A stretch of DNA of 64,000 nt from Nocardioides agri. GTDB lineage: Bacteria; Actinomycetota; Actinomycetes; Propionibacteriales; Nocardioidaceae. A model generated the notes under the pieces. That model searched no databases, was not told where the DNA came from, and saw only the letters and a list, made by a program, of their open reading frames with translations. Of the stretch, positions 29,326 to 37,307 are shown piece after piece (position 1 is the stretch's first letter; each line of letters starts with the position of its first letter). The translations under genes were made by a program, and so were the position numbers. The stretch spans positions 1,491,708 through 1,555,707 of the forward strand of contig NZ_JACEIC010000002.1 in NCBI RefSeq assembly GCF_013778305.1, given 5' to 3'.

Positions 29326-30489
29326 ATGGACCTGGTGCCGAAGCCGGATCAGGTGGTCGCCGCCGCCGGCAACGTCGCGCACCTCCTGCGCCACCGCAGC
29401 CTGGCCGACCTGCGGCCGATGCCGCGCTCGCTCGTCGACGCGGGCGACGCGCACGAGGTCCACCGCTACGACACCGCGCCGGTCGTCACGCCGCAGGGCG
29501 ACCCGGTGCTGCTGGTGAGCCCGCTGGCAGCCCCGCCCGAGTGCTACGACCTGCGGCGCGGCTGCTCCCTCGTCGAGCACCTGGTGGCCGACGGGCGCCC
29601 GACGTACCTCGTGGAGTACGGCGACGTCTCGTTCCGCGACGCCGACCAGCGCATCGGGCCCTGGGGTCTGGACGCCGTCCCCGAGGCGGTCCGCGCGGCG
29701 TCGCGGGACGCCGGTGGCCGGCCGGTGCACCTCGTCGGCTGGGGGCTCGGCGGCATCTTCGCCGCGCTGGTCGCCGCCGACGGCGCCGACCTGCCGATCG
29801 CCTCGCTGACGCTGCTCGGGTCGCCGTTCGACGTCACCGGGGTGCCGATGGTCGCCCCGCTGCGGCCGCTGCTGACCGCGGCCGATGTCCCGGACCCCCT
29901 TCGCAACGCCCACCGGGTCCTGCGCGCGGTCAGTCCGCGCGTGGTGCGGTGGGCGGTCGGGCTGGCCACCTCGCCCGAGATCGTGAGCCGTCCGGTCGCG
30001 GTCGCCGCTCACCTCGATGACCGCGACTGGCTCGCCCAGGTCGAGGCGGTGGACCGGTTCCGGGGCGCGACCGCGGCGTACCCGGGCCGGAGCTTCGGGC
30101 AGCTCTACCACCGCTTCGCCGCCGGCAACGTCCTGGCCACCGGCACCGTCGCGGTGGGCGGGCGCACGGTCTCGCTCGCCGCCGTCACGGCACCGACGCT
30201 CGTCGTCGCCGGCGCCAGCGACGCCATCGCGCCGGTCGCGTCGGTGCGCTCGGCGGTGCCGCTGCTCACCGGCGCTCCGGAGGCGAGGTTGGAGATCGTC
30301 CCCGGCGGTCACCTCGGCCTCCTCACCGGCCGCGCCGCGCGCACGACGACCTGGCCGACGCTCGACGCGTGGTTCCGGGAGTGGGACGACGGCGCGGCAC
30401 CGCCGACCGTCGAGGAGCCGATCGGGACCAACCGGCGCCGGCGGCACAGCTCGGCGGCTTCCCGGGCGCTGGCGCAGCGCTCCCAGTAG
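29326..30489 (+). CDS. PhaC-like alpha/beta hydrolase fold protein lacking the nucleophile
   Basis: This 387-residue protein has the alpha/beta hydrolase layout of actinobacterial PHA-synthase-like proteins: VLLVSPLAAPPECYDLRRGCSLVEHLVADGRPTYLVEYG, then a nucleophile elbow near residue 140, TLVVAGASDAIAP for the acid, and EIVPGGHLGLLTG for the histidine. The elbow reads HLVGWGLGGIFAAL, so the position of the usual Ser or Cys is glycine (GGG codon). Catalysis by the standard triad should therefore be impossible. It starts 15 bp after otsA and is probably cotranscribed with it. A structural or binding role is possible. Confidence 0.85.
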   Translation: MDLVPKPDQVVAAAGNVAHLLRHRSLADLRPMPRSLVDAGDAHEVHRYDTAPVVTPQGDPVLLVSPLAAPPECYDLRRGCSLVEHLVADGRPTYLVEYGDVSFRDADQRIGPWGLDAVPEAVRAASRDAGGRPVHLVGWGLGGIFAALVAADGADLPIASLTLLGSPFDVTGVPMVAPLRPLLTAADVPDPLRNAHRVLRAVSPRVVRWAVGLATSPEIVSRPVAVAAHLDDRDWLAQVEAVDRFRGATAAYPGRSFGQLYHRFAAGNVLATGTVAVGGRTVSLAAVTAPTLVVAGASDAIAPVASVRSAVPLLTGAPEARLEIVPGGHLGLLTGRAARTTTWPTLDAWFREWDDGAAPPTVEEPIGTNRRRRHSSAASRALAQRSQ

Positions 30490-30498
30490 CCTCCGGGC

Positions 30499-31842
30499 AT
30501 GCCAGCCACCGACAGCCTGCCGCGCCGCGTCCGGATCGGCTACGGCTCGGGGTCGGTCGCGACCGGTGCCTTCGGCACCGTGCCGGGACTGATGCTCCTG
30601 CCGTACCTCACCGACAGTCTCGGCATCGCCGCGCTCGCCGCGGGCTTCATCGTGTTCCTGCCGAAGGCGTGGGACGTGGTGCTCAACCCGATCGCCGGCC
30701 GGATCAGCGACCGCACCGTCGACCCCCGGGGTCCGCGCCGGCCGTGGCTGCTGCGCGCCGGGCTGCTGCTGGCCGCCGGGTTCGCGGTGCTCTTCGCCGC
30801 CCCCGGGATGGCGACCTGGCTCGAGGCCGTGTGGGTGCTGGTGCTCTTCCTCGGCTGCGCGACGGCGTACGCGTTCTTCCAGGTGCCCTACGTCGCGATG
30901 CCCGCCGAGATCACGGACTCCTACGACGAGCGCACCCGGCTGATGACCTGGCGGGTCGCGATCCTGGCGTTCACGATCCTGCTCGCCGGCGCGAGCGCGC
31001 CCGCGATCCAGAACGCGGTCGGCGGCCGCGCCGGCTACCGGGTGATGGGCGTCGCGATCGCCGTGATCATCCTCGTCGGGGTCGTCAGCGCCTACGTCGG
31101 CACCCGGAGCGCTCCGGTGGCCGCGCCGCAGCCCGGCGCCGGGAGCCTGCGCGACCAGCTGCGCATCGTCGCCGAGGCCCGCGACTTCCGGTGGCTGCTC
31201 ACCACCTTCGTCATCCAGGCGCTCGCCACCGGCTGCATGCTCGCCGGCGTCGACTACGTCGCCGAGAACGTGCTCGACAGCGACGCGGCCACCACGTTCC
31301 TCTTCGTCTGCTTCGTCGGCCCGGCATTGCTGCTCACGCCGGTGTGGAGCGCGGTCGGGACCCGCATCGGCAAGAAGCGGGGCTACGTCGCCAGCTCGCT
31401 CTTCCTCGCCGCCGGCGCGCTGGCCGCGGTCACCGCGCAGTCCGCGCCGGTCGGGGTGGTCTACCTCGCCGTGGTGCTCGTCGGCGTCGGGTACGCCGGC
31501 TGCCAGGTCTTCCCGATGGCGATGCTCCCCGACGCCGCCGCCGTCGACGCGCGGCGTACCGGCTCCAACCGCGCCGGCGTCTACACCGGCGTGTGGACGG
31601 CCGGCGAGACGCTCGGCCTCGCGCTCGGCCCCGGGGTCTTCGCCCTGGTGCTCGCGCTGGGTGGCTACCGGTCCTCCACCGACGGCGACGTCGCCCAGCC
31701 GGACTCGGCGCTGACCGCCATCACGCTCGGCTTCTCGCTGCTGCCGGCCGTGCTCGTGCTGCTCAGCCTGGTGTGGCTGCGCCGCTACTCCCTGGGGGTC
31801 GCCGACGTCGACGGCCGCACGGATGAGACGGTGACCGCGTGA
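30499..31842 (+). CDS. MFS transporter (GPH / MelB-like symporter family)
   Basis: This 447-residue membrane protein shows about twelve hydrophobic helices. The N-terminus RVRIGYGSGSVATGAFGTVPGLMLLPYLTDSLGI and the loop DVVLNPIAGRISDRTVDPRGPRRPWLL are typical of the glycoside-pentoside-hexuronide cation symporter family, with the Asp near the first helices used for cation coupling. The substrate cannot be told from sequence. The stop overlaps the start of the PLP lyase gene (GTGA), so the transporter likely supplies or exports a substrate or product of that enzyme. Confidence 0.9.
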   Translation: MPATDSLPRRVRIGYGSGSVATGAFGTVPGLMLLPYLTDSLGIAALAAGFIVFLPKAWDVVLNPIAGRISDRTVDPRGPRRPWLLRAGLLLAAGFAVLFAAPGMATWLEAVWVLVLFLGCATAYAFFQVPYVAMPAEITDSYDERTRLMTWRVAILAFTILLAGASAPAIQNAVGGRAGYRVMGVAIAVIILVGVVSAYVGTRSAPVAAPQPGAGSLRDQLRIVAEARDFRWLLTTFVIQALATGCMLAGVDYVAENVLDSDAATTFLFVCFVGPALLLTPVWSAVGTRIGKKRGYVASSLFLAAGALAAVTAQSAPVGVVYLAVVLVGVGYAGCQVFPMAMLPDAAAVDARRTGSNRAGVYTGVWTAGETLGLALGPGVFALVLALGGYRSSTDGDVAQPDSALTAITLGFSLLPAVLVLLSLVWLRRYSLGVADVDGRTDETVTA

Positions 31843-33263
31843 GCACTCCCCTCGACCGCCTGCGCGAGCTGCAGGCCGCCGACCTGCCGGTGCACGGTGG
31901 CCGCACCCTGGCCTACGTCTACGACTCCGGGCTCGCCGACGTCGACCGGGTCGGCCGCGAGGCCGTGGCGGCGTACGCCGGCTCCAACGGGCTCGACCCG
32001 ACGGCGTTCCCCAGCCTGCTCCAGATGGAGAACGACCTGGTCGGCTTCTACGCGGGGCTCGTGGACGCGCCCGACACCGTCGTCGGGAGCGTGACCTCCG
32101 GCGGCACCGAGTCGTGCCTGCTCGCCGTGCAGGGCGCCCGCGACAGCCGACCCGACGTCGAGCGCCCACGCATGGTCGTGCCGTCGACCGTGCACGCCGC
32201 CTTCCTCAAGGCGGCGCACTACTTCGGCGTCGAGGCCGTCGTGGTGCCGGTGGGCCCCGACTTCCGGGCCGACCCGGCGGCCATGCTCGCCGCCGTCGAC
32301 GCCGACCCTGACCGGACCGTGCTCGTGGTCGTGTCGGCGCCGTCGTACGCGCACGGCGTCGTCGACCCCGTCGCCGAGATCGCGCCGGCCGCCGCCGCCC
32401 GCGGCATCCGCTGCCACGTCGACGCGTGCATCGGTGGCTGGGTGCTGCCCTACGCCGCCCGCCTCGGTCGCGAGGTCCGGCCGTGGACCTTCGCGGTCGA
32501 CGGCGTCACCTCGATCTCCGCCGACCTGCACAAGTACGGCTACACGCCCAAGGGCACCTCGCTGCTGCTGCACCGCACGCCGGAGCACCGCAAGCCGCAG
32601 TACTTTGCCTACGCCGACTGGCCGGGCTACACGATGCTGAACTCGACCATGCAGTCGACGAAGTCGGGCGGGCCCCTGGCCGGCGCGTGGGCCGTCGTGC
32701 AGTCGATCGGGGACACGGGGTACGAGCTCCTCTCCCGAGAGGTCTTCGAAGCGGTCGACGCGATCGTGGCAGGGGTCACCGACATCGCCGGGCTGAGCGT
32801 CCTGGTGCCGCCGGACTCGACGCTGGTCACGCTCGTCACGGACGCGTCGTGCGATCCCTTCACCGTGTGCGACGAGATGGGCGCGCGGGGCTGGTACGTC
32901 CAGCCGCAGATGTCCTACGCCGGGCACCCCGCGACCATCCACCTGTCGGTCAGCGCCGCGACCCTCGGCGGCGTCGCCGACTTCCTGACCGCCCTGCGTG
33001 CGTCGGTCGCCGCGGCCGTCGCCGCCGGGCCGGTCGCCGTCGACCCCGACGTGGCGGCGTTCATCGAGTCGCTCGACCCGGTCGCCCTCAGCGACGCCGA
33101 CTTCGACGGGCTGCTCGTCGCGGCCGGCCTGATCGGCGGCGACGACCTCGCCCTCCCCGACCGGATGGCCGAGGTCAACGCGATGCTCGACCTCGCGTCA
33201 CCGCGGATGCGCGAGGCGCTGCTGGTCGCGTTCCTCGACCGGCTGCAGCGGCCGAACCGGTAG
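31839..33263 (+). CDS. Sphingosine-1-phosphate-lyase-like PLP-dependent enzyme
   Basis: This 474-residue fold-type I PLP enzyme belongs to the group II decarboxylase / sphingosine-1-phosphate lyase group. VTSGGTESCLLAVQGAR binds the phosphate, HVDACIGGWVLPY holds the aspartate, and ADLHKYGYTPKGTSLLL near residue 232 holds the Schiff-base lysine. The spacing and the KYGYTPKG motif fit lyases acting on phosphoethanolamine-type long-chain bases better than amino acid decarboxylases. The C-terminal 60 residues extend past the usual end. The GTG start overlaps the MFS stop. The substrate is inferred only from family resemblance. Confidence 0.85.
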   Translation: MSTPLDRLRELQAADLPVHGGRTLAYVYDSGLADVDRVGREAVAAYAGSNGLDPTAFPSLLQMENDLVGFYAGLVDAPDTVVGSVTSGGTESCLLAVQGARDSRPDVERPRMVVPSTVHAAFLKAAHYFGVEAVVVPVGPDFRADPAAMLAAVDADPDRTVLVVVSAPSYAHGVVDPVAEIAPAAAARGIRCHVDACIGGWVLPYAARLGREVRPWTFAVDGVTSISADLHKYGYTPKGTSLLLHRTPEHRKPQYFAYADWPGYTMLNSTMQSTKSGGPLAGAWAVVQSIGDTGYELLSREVFEAVDAIVAGVTDIAGLSVLVPPDSTLVTLVTDASCDPFTVCDEMGARGWYVQPQMSYAGHPATIHLSVSAATLGGVADFLTALRASVAAAVAAGPVAVDPDVAAFIESLDPVALSDADFDGLLVAAGLIGGDDLALPDRMAEVNAMLDLASPRMREALLVAFLDRLQRPNR

Positions 33264-33275
33264 GGCCGGCGGCCG

Positions 33276-34202
33276 CTAGCGCCGCTCGGCCTCAGCGGCG
33301 AACGCGACGACGCTGTCGAGCGAGTACGACCCGGCGTCGGTGCCGAGGCCGCCCGCGACCTGGGCGGCGGCGGCGCAGCCGAGCTCGGCGGCGCCGCGCA
33401 GGTCGCGACCGAGGGACAGTCCGCGGAGGAAGCCGGCCGAGAACGCGTCGCCGCAGCCCGTGGTGTCGACGACCTCCACGGCGTACGCCGGCACCTCGAT
33501 GACCTCGTCGGCCGTGACGACGAGGGCGCCGCGCGCGCCCTGGGTGACCGCGACGCAGCCGGCGCCGGCGTCGACCAGCGCGCGAGCGCCCTCGGCCAGC
33601 GAGGAGGCGCCGGTGAAGCCCAGCACCTGCTCGTCGTTGGGCAGGAGGTAGTCGGTGTGCGGCAGCGCGTCGGCGACCCACGCGAGCATGTCGGGATCGC
33701 CCGGCGCGAGGATGTCGAGCGAGGTGACGGCACCAGCGGCCCGGGCCTTGCCGAGCAGCTGGCCGGCGGCCTCGCCGCCGAGGAACTCCGGCCCGCCGAG
33801 GTGCAGGTGCGTGACCGCGTCGAAGGCCGACGGGGGCAGGTCGTCGAGCGTGAACGCGCCGTTGGCGCCGATGCAGTGCCAGGCGGGGCGGTCGCCGTTG
33901 GGCCGCACGGGGATCACCGACGACGACGTCTGGTGCTCGTCCTTGCGCACCAGGCCCGAGACGTCGACGCCCTCCCGGGTCAGCAGCGCGAGCAGCACGT
34001 CCGCGATCGGGTCGGTGCCGACGGCGCCGTACGACGTGACCTCGGCGCCGAGCCGGCTCAGCACGAGCGCCGTGCCACCCGCGGTGCCGGCGGCCGACAT
34101 CCGGATCGTCTCCACCAGCTGGCCGTCGGAGCCGGCCGGGATGGACTCGACCCCGATGACGTGGGTGTCGAGGACGTGGACGCCGACGGCGGCGATCTTC
34201 AT
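33276..34202 (-). CDS. PfkB-family carbohydrate kinase
   Basis: This 308-residue ribokinase-like sugar kinase has GTAGGTALVLSRLGAEVTSYGAVGTD near the N-terminus (PfkB motif 1 region) and VEVVDTTGCGDAFSAGFLRGL near residue 245, the DTxGxGDxF motif with the catalytic aspartate. DYLLPNDEQVLGFTGAS is the conserved NExE-like position. It is the last gene of a TetR-aldolase-kinase operon and overlaps the aldolase stop (ATGA). The pair suggests phosphorylation of a sugar followed by aldol cleavage. The exact sugar is unknown. Confidence 0.92.
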   Translation of the reverse strand: MKIAAVGVHVLDTHVIGVESIPAGSDGQLVETIRMSAAGTAGGTALVLSRLGAEVTSYGAVGTDPIADVLLALLTREGVDVSGLVRKDEHQTSSSVIPVRPNGDRPAWHCIGANGAFTLDDLPPSAFDAVTHLHLGGPEFLGGEAAGQLLGKARAAGAVTSLDILAPGDPDMLAWVADALPHTDYLLPNDEQVLGFTGASSLAEGARALVDAGAGCVAVTQGARGALVVTADEVIEVPAYAVEVVDTTGCGDAFSAGFLRGLSLGRDLRGAAELGCAAAAQVAGGLGTDAGSYSLDSVVAFAAEAERR

Positions 34203-34837
34203 GCGTTCTCCTGGGTGGTCCCGTAGCTGCGGTTCAGTGCCTGGGTGACGACGTCGGCCTGCTGCTCCTCGGTGAGCGCGCGCGGCGCGCCCAGCGCGCT
34301 GGCGCGGTGGTGCAGGGTCGCGAGCCACTCGAGCAGCAGGGCGTGCTCGACGGCCTTGTCGAGCGTCGCGCCGATGGCCACCGAGCCGTGGTTGGCCATC
34401 AGCACGGCCGGGCGACCCGCGAGCCCGGCCACGACGGCGCGGGCGAGCTCCGGCGTTCCGAAGGTCGCGTACGGCGCGACCGGGACCGCGCCGCCGAGCA
34501 GCAGCTGCTGGTAGTGCAGGACCGGCAGCTCGTCGAGGACGCAGGCGACGGCGGTCGAGTACGGCGCGTGCGTGTGCACCACGGCGGCGGCGTCGGTCGC
34601 GGCGTAGACGCCGAGGTGCAGGTCGAGCTCGGAGGTGGGCAGCAGCGCGCCGTCGAGGACCCGGCCGTCGAGCGACACGACCGTGACGTCGCCCGCGGTG
34701 CAGTCGCCGAGCACGACGCCGGTGCCGGTCACGGCGACGCGGTCGCCGTCGCGGGCGGAGACGTTGCCCGCGGTGCCGACCAGGAGGCCCTCGGCCGCGA
34801 GCCGGCGCGCGGCGGCGGCCACCTGCTCCCGGATCAC
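34199..34837 (-). CDS. Class II aldolase/adducin family protein (L-fuculose-phosphate aldolase-like)
   Basis: This 212-residue metal-dependent aldolase has the loop GTAGNVSARDGDRVAVTGTG, catalytic Glu in SELDLHLGVYAATDAAAVVHTHAPYSTA (about residues 68-95, with the HTH zinc ligands), and the third histidine in ANHGSVAIG near residue 150. Family members cleave sugar phosphates to DHAP and an aldehyde. It follows the TetR gene with a GTGA overlap and precedes a sugar kinase. A salvage route for a deoxy sugar or pentose is a reasonable guess. Confidence 0.9.
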   Translation of the reverse strand: MIREQVAAAARRLAAEGLLVGTAGNVSARDGDRVAVTGTGVVLGDCTAGDVTVVSLDGRVLDGALLPTSELDLHLGVYAATDAAAVVHTHAPYSTAVACVLDELPVLHYQQLLLGGAVPVAPYATFGTPELARAVVAGLAGRPAVLMANHGSVAIGATLDKAVEHALLLEWLATLHHRASALGAPRALTEEQQADVVTQALNRSYGTTQENA

Positions 34838-35484
34838 CGGCGCACTCCCGCGAGGCCGGCGGGCGTGGCGTAGCGCTCGAGGTAGGCGGTCATCATCACG
34901 ATGCCCTCCTCGACCAGCGCTTCGTCGCCGGCGAGCCGCTCCTCGTAGGCCAGCTGGAAGATCCGGTCGCCGATCTCGAGCGCGAGCTCGGCGATCCGGA
35001 GGGTGAGGTCGTCGCTCGCGATCCCGATGTCGAGGGCGTAGCCGCGCAGGTCGTGAGCGAGCTGCTCGAGGTGGGCCCGACCGAACTGGTGCAGCGTCGC
35101 ACTCGCCCGACCGCGCAGGTAGACCTCGACGAACGCCGGGCGGCGGCCGTAGACCTTCACGAAGGCCAGCATCGTCGTGCGCACCATCGAGGCGACGGAC
35201 ACGACGTCCAGCGCCTGCAGGTCGGCGGCGACCTGCGTGTCCATCTCTCCCATGTCTCGCTGGGCCAGAGCGACGAGGACGTCGTCCTTGTCGGCGAAGT
35301 ACTGGTAGAGCGAGGCGACCGGCACCCCGGCGCCCGCGGCGAGGTCGCGGGTGGTCAGGGCGTCGACGCCGCGCTCGACCACGAGCCGCTCGGCGGCGTC
35401 GAGGATGTCCTCGACCCGGCGGCGGCTGCGCTCCTGCTGGGGCACCCGCCGGATGACGGCGGGAGGCGTTCCGGCGACGGGCAT
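34834..35484 (-). CDS. TetR family transcriptional regulator
   Basis: This 216-residue regulator has an N-terminal TetR helix-turn-helix (ILDAAERLVVERGVDALTTRDLAAGAGVPVASLYQYFADKDDVLVAL, about residues 27-75) and a divergent all-helical ligand domain. It is the first gene of a three-gene coupled operon with class II aldolase and PfkB kinase. That makes it probably an autoregulator that senses the sugar or its phosphate. A 13-bp palindrome 30 bp upstream is a candidate operator. Confidence 0.92.
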   Translation of the reverse strand: MPVAGTPPAVIRRVPQQERSRRRVEDILDAAERLVVERGVDALTTRDLAAGAGVPVASLYQYFADKDDVLVALAQRDMGEMDTQVAADLQALDVVSVASMVRTTMLAFVKVYGRRPAFVEVYLRGRASATLHQFGRAHLEQLAHDLRGYALDIGIASDDLTLRIAELALEIGDRIFQLAYEERLAGDEALVEEGIVMMTAYLERYATPAGLAGVRR

Positions 35485-35513
35485 GGCGGGAGCGTAGGGC
35501 CAGAACCCGAATC

Positions 35514-35526
35514 TGACACGGTTTCA
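35514..35526. promoter_or_regulatory. Candidate TetR operator
   Basis: TGACACGGTTTCA fits TGAnACnGTnTCA, symmetrical apart from one position, and is flanked by AAT/ATT. It lies 30 bp upstream of the TetR start codon, where an autorepressor would bind. Confidence 0.5.
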
Positions 35527-35559
35527 GGTATTCCGGGGCTGGCCGACGAGCCCTCCCTG

Positions 35560-36057
35560 CTACGCGTGCCGGCGTACCGGGACCGCGCCCGGTCCCGGTC
35601 GCGGCGCGGCGTCGCGCCGCTCGACGATCACGTGGCCCTCCTCGCAGACCATCTCGGCGTGCACGACCGCCCCGCAGTCGCGGTGCGCGACCTCGACCGG
35701 CGGCCCGGCCGGGTCGGCGAGGTAGCGGGCGCCCCAGTCGGCGATGGCGACCAGCACCGGGTAGAGGTCGAAGCCCTTGGGGGTCAGCCGGTACTCGTGG
35801 CGCTCCCGCTTGCCCTCGGCGCGGTAGGGCACGCGGGTGAGGATGCCGTGCTCGACCAGCAGCGCGAGCCGGTCGCTGAGCACCTGGCGCGGGATGCCGC
35901 TGTGGCTGCGGATGTCCTCGAACCGGCGTACGCCGTTGATGACCTCGCGCAGCACGACGAAGGTCCAGCGCTCGCCGAGGATCGCCATCGCCCGGCCGAC
36001 CGTGCAGTTGTCGGTCGACCAGGCCAGGGCCGGGATCTCAGTCGTGGTCACGGTCAC
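35560..36057 (-). CDS. HxlR family transcriptional regulator
   Basis: This 165-residue winged-helix regulator begins with STDNCTVGRAMAILGERWTFVVLREVINGVRRFEDIRSHSGIPRQVLSDRLALLVEHGIL, the HxlR signature, including the cysteine near residue 17 that is a redox sensor in some members. The wing contains RHEYRLTPKGFDLYPVLVAIADWG. The C-terminal extension (HRDCGAVVHAEMVCEEGHVIVERRDA) looks like a zinc-finger-like or metal-binding tail. Divergent from a thioesterase gene across two matching palindromes. The GTG at 36057 is chosen; a second GTG two codons later is possible. Confidence 0.92.
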   Translation of the reverse strand: MTVTTTEIPALAWSTDNCTVGRAMAILGERWTFVVLREVINGVRRFEDIRSHSGIPRQVLSDRLALLVEHGILTRVPYRAEGKRERHEYRLTPKGFDLYPVLVAIADWGARYLADPAGPPVEVAHRDCGAVVHAEMVCEEGHVIVERRDAAPRPGPGAVPVRRHA

Positions 36058-36068
36058 AGCGTAGGCGG

Positions 36069-36095
36069 GGCTGGGTCTGGTTGACAGACCCAGCC
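36069..36095. promoter_or_regulatory. HxlR operator 1
   Basis: GGCTGGGTCTG, five bases, CAGACCCAGCC: perfect 11-bp arms over 27 bp. A TTGACA hexamer (36081-36086) lies in its centre and may be the -35 element of the thioesterase promoter. The HxlR start codon ends 12 bp away. Confidence 0.8.
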
Positions 36096-36105
36096 TTGAA
36101 CGGGA

Positions 36106-36132
36106 GGCTGGGTCCGTGACCCAGACCCAGCC
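36106..36132. promoter_or_regulatory. HxlR operator 2, overlapping the thioesterase start codon
   Basis: GGCTGGGTC, nine bases, GACCCAGCC: the same 27-bp span and arm sequence as operator 1, with centres 37 bp apart. The GTG start of the thioesterase (36116) and its first five codons lie inside the palindrome. Confidence 0.75.
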
Positions 36133-36577
36133 CCTCGACCTGGACGCCCTCGCCACCATGAGCGGCCTCGACCAGCTCATGGCGATGCGCGACGGCCTGC
36201 TGCCGCCGGCGCCGATCGCGGAGACCCTCGGGATGGTGAACTTCGACGGCGAGCACGGCTCGATCTCGGTCGAGCTCGACCCCGAGCTGCGGCACTACAA
36301 CCCGCTCGGCACCGTGCACGGCGGCGTCATCTCGACGCTGCTCGACACCGCCGCCGGGTGCTCGGTCCACTCGACGCTCGCCGCCGGCGAGGGCTACACG
36401 TCCCTCGACCTGACGGTGAAGTTCCTGCGGCCGGCGACCGTCGACTCGGGTCGGCTGCGGGCCGTCGGCACGGTCATCCAGCGCGGCCGTCGTACGGCGC
36501 TCGCGGAGGCGCAGCTCTTCGACGGCGCCGGCAAGCTGGTCGCGCACGCCACGTCGAGCTGCATGATCTTCTCCTAG
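36116..36577 (+). CDS. PaaI-type hotdog-fold thioesterase
   Basis: This 153-residue acyl-CoA thioesterase has LGMVNFDGEHGSISVELDPELRHYNPLGTVHGGVISTLLDTAAGCSVHSTL, with the HGG..TLLDTAAG catalytic helix. VKFLRPATVDSGRLRAVGTVIQRGRRTALAEAQLFD follows. This is the PaaI/YbgC-like hotdog fold that releases CoA from aromatic or medium-chain acyl-CoAs. The GTG start lies within a repressor palindrome. The facing HxlR gene is its likely regulator. The ung gene starts 9 bp downstream. Confidence 0.92.
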   Translation: MTQTQPLDLDALATMSGLDQLMAMRDGLLPPAPIAETLGMVNFDGEHGSISVELDPELRHYNPLGTVHGGVISTLLDTAAGCSVHSTLAAGEGYTSLDLTVKFLRPATVDSGRLRAVGTVIQRGRRTALAEAQLFDGAGKLVAHATSSCMIFS

Positions 36578-36586
36578 AGTTCCCCC

Positions 36587-37279
36587 GTGAGCGCGCTCGC
36601 GGGGTTGGTCGACAAGGGCCTGATGGCGCCGGACTGGGCGGCGGCGCTCGCGCCGGTCGACGACCAGGTCGCCGCGATGGGGCGGTTCCTCCGCGAGGCG
36701 CTGGCCGCGGGGCGCAGCTACCAGCCCAGCGGCGACCAGGTGTTCCGGGCCTTCGAGCGACCCCTGAACCAGGTGCGGGTGCTCATCGTCGGGCAGGACC
36801 CCTACCCCAACCCCGAGCACCCGATCGGGCTGAGCTTCGCCGTACGCCGCGACGTCTGGCCGCTGCCGCCGAGCCTGGTCAACATCTACCTCGAGCTGCG
36901 CGACGACCTCGGGATCATGCCGCCGCGCCACGGCGACCTGACCGCGTGGGCCGACCAGGGCGTGATGCTGCTCAACCGCAGCCTCACCGTGCAGCCGGGC
37001 GCGTCCAACAGCCACCGCGGGCGCGGCTGGGAGCCGATCACCGAGCAGGCCATCACCGCGCTCGCGGCGCGCGGCGGTCCGTGCGTGGCGATCCTGTGGG
37101 GCGCCGACGCCCGCAAGCTCCGGCCGCTGCTCGGCACGATCCCGGCCATCGAGTCGGCCCACCCGTCGCCGCTCTCGGCGTACCGCGGCTTCCTCGGCTC
37201 GCGGCCGTTCAGCCGGACCAACGAGCTGCTCGCCGAGCAGGGCGCTCCACCGGTGGACTGGTCGCTCCCGATGGAATAA
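36587..37279 (+). CDS. ung: Uracil-DNA glycosylase (family 1)
   Basis: This 230-residue repair enzyme removes uracil from DNA. The water-activating motif [18 protein letters not shown] begins near residue 69. The substrate residue asparagine is in [11 protein letters not shown] near residue 130, and [18 protein letters not shown] near residue 191 holds the leucine loop. All family 1 Ung motifs are present and the length is normal. GTG start 36587. It may be cotranscribed with the thioesterase. Confidence 0.96.
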   Translation: MSALAGLVDKGLMAPDWAAALAPVDDQVAAMGRFLREALAAGRSYQPSGDQVFRAFERPLNQVRVLIVGQDPYPNPEHPIGLSFAVRRDVWPLPPSLVNIYLELRDDLGIMPPRHGDLTAWADQGVMLLNRSLTVQPGASNSHRGRGWEPITEQAITALAARGGPCVAILWGADARKLRPLLGTIPAIESAHPSPLSAYRGFLGSRPFSRTNELLAEQGAPPVDWSLPME

Positions 37280-37307
37280 AGTTTAAGTCTCAACCATTGG
37301 AGTGAGC

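Noticed and set aside
27886..32169. 1427-codon open frame on the minus strand
   Set aside because: It is the antisense of otsA, the PhaC-like gene, the MFS gene and part of the PLP lyase gene. The product is low-complexity with no domain, while plus-strand genes are recognisable.
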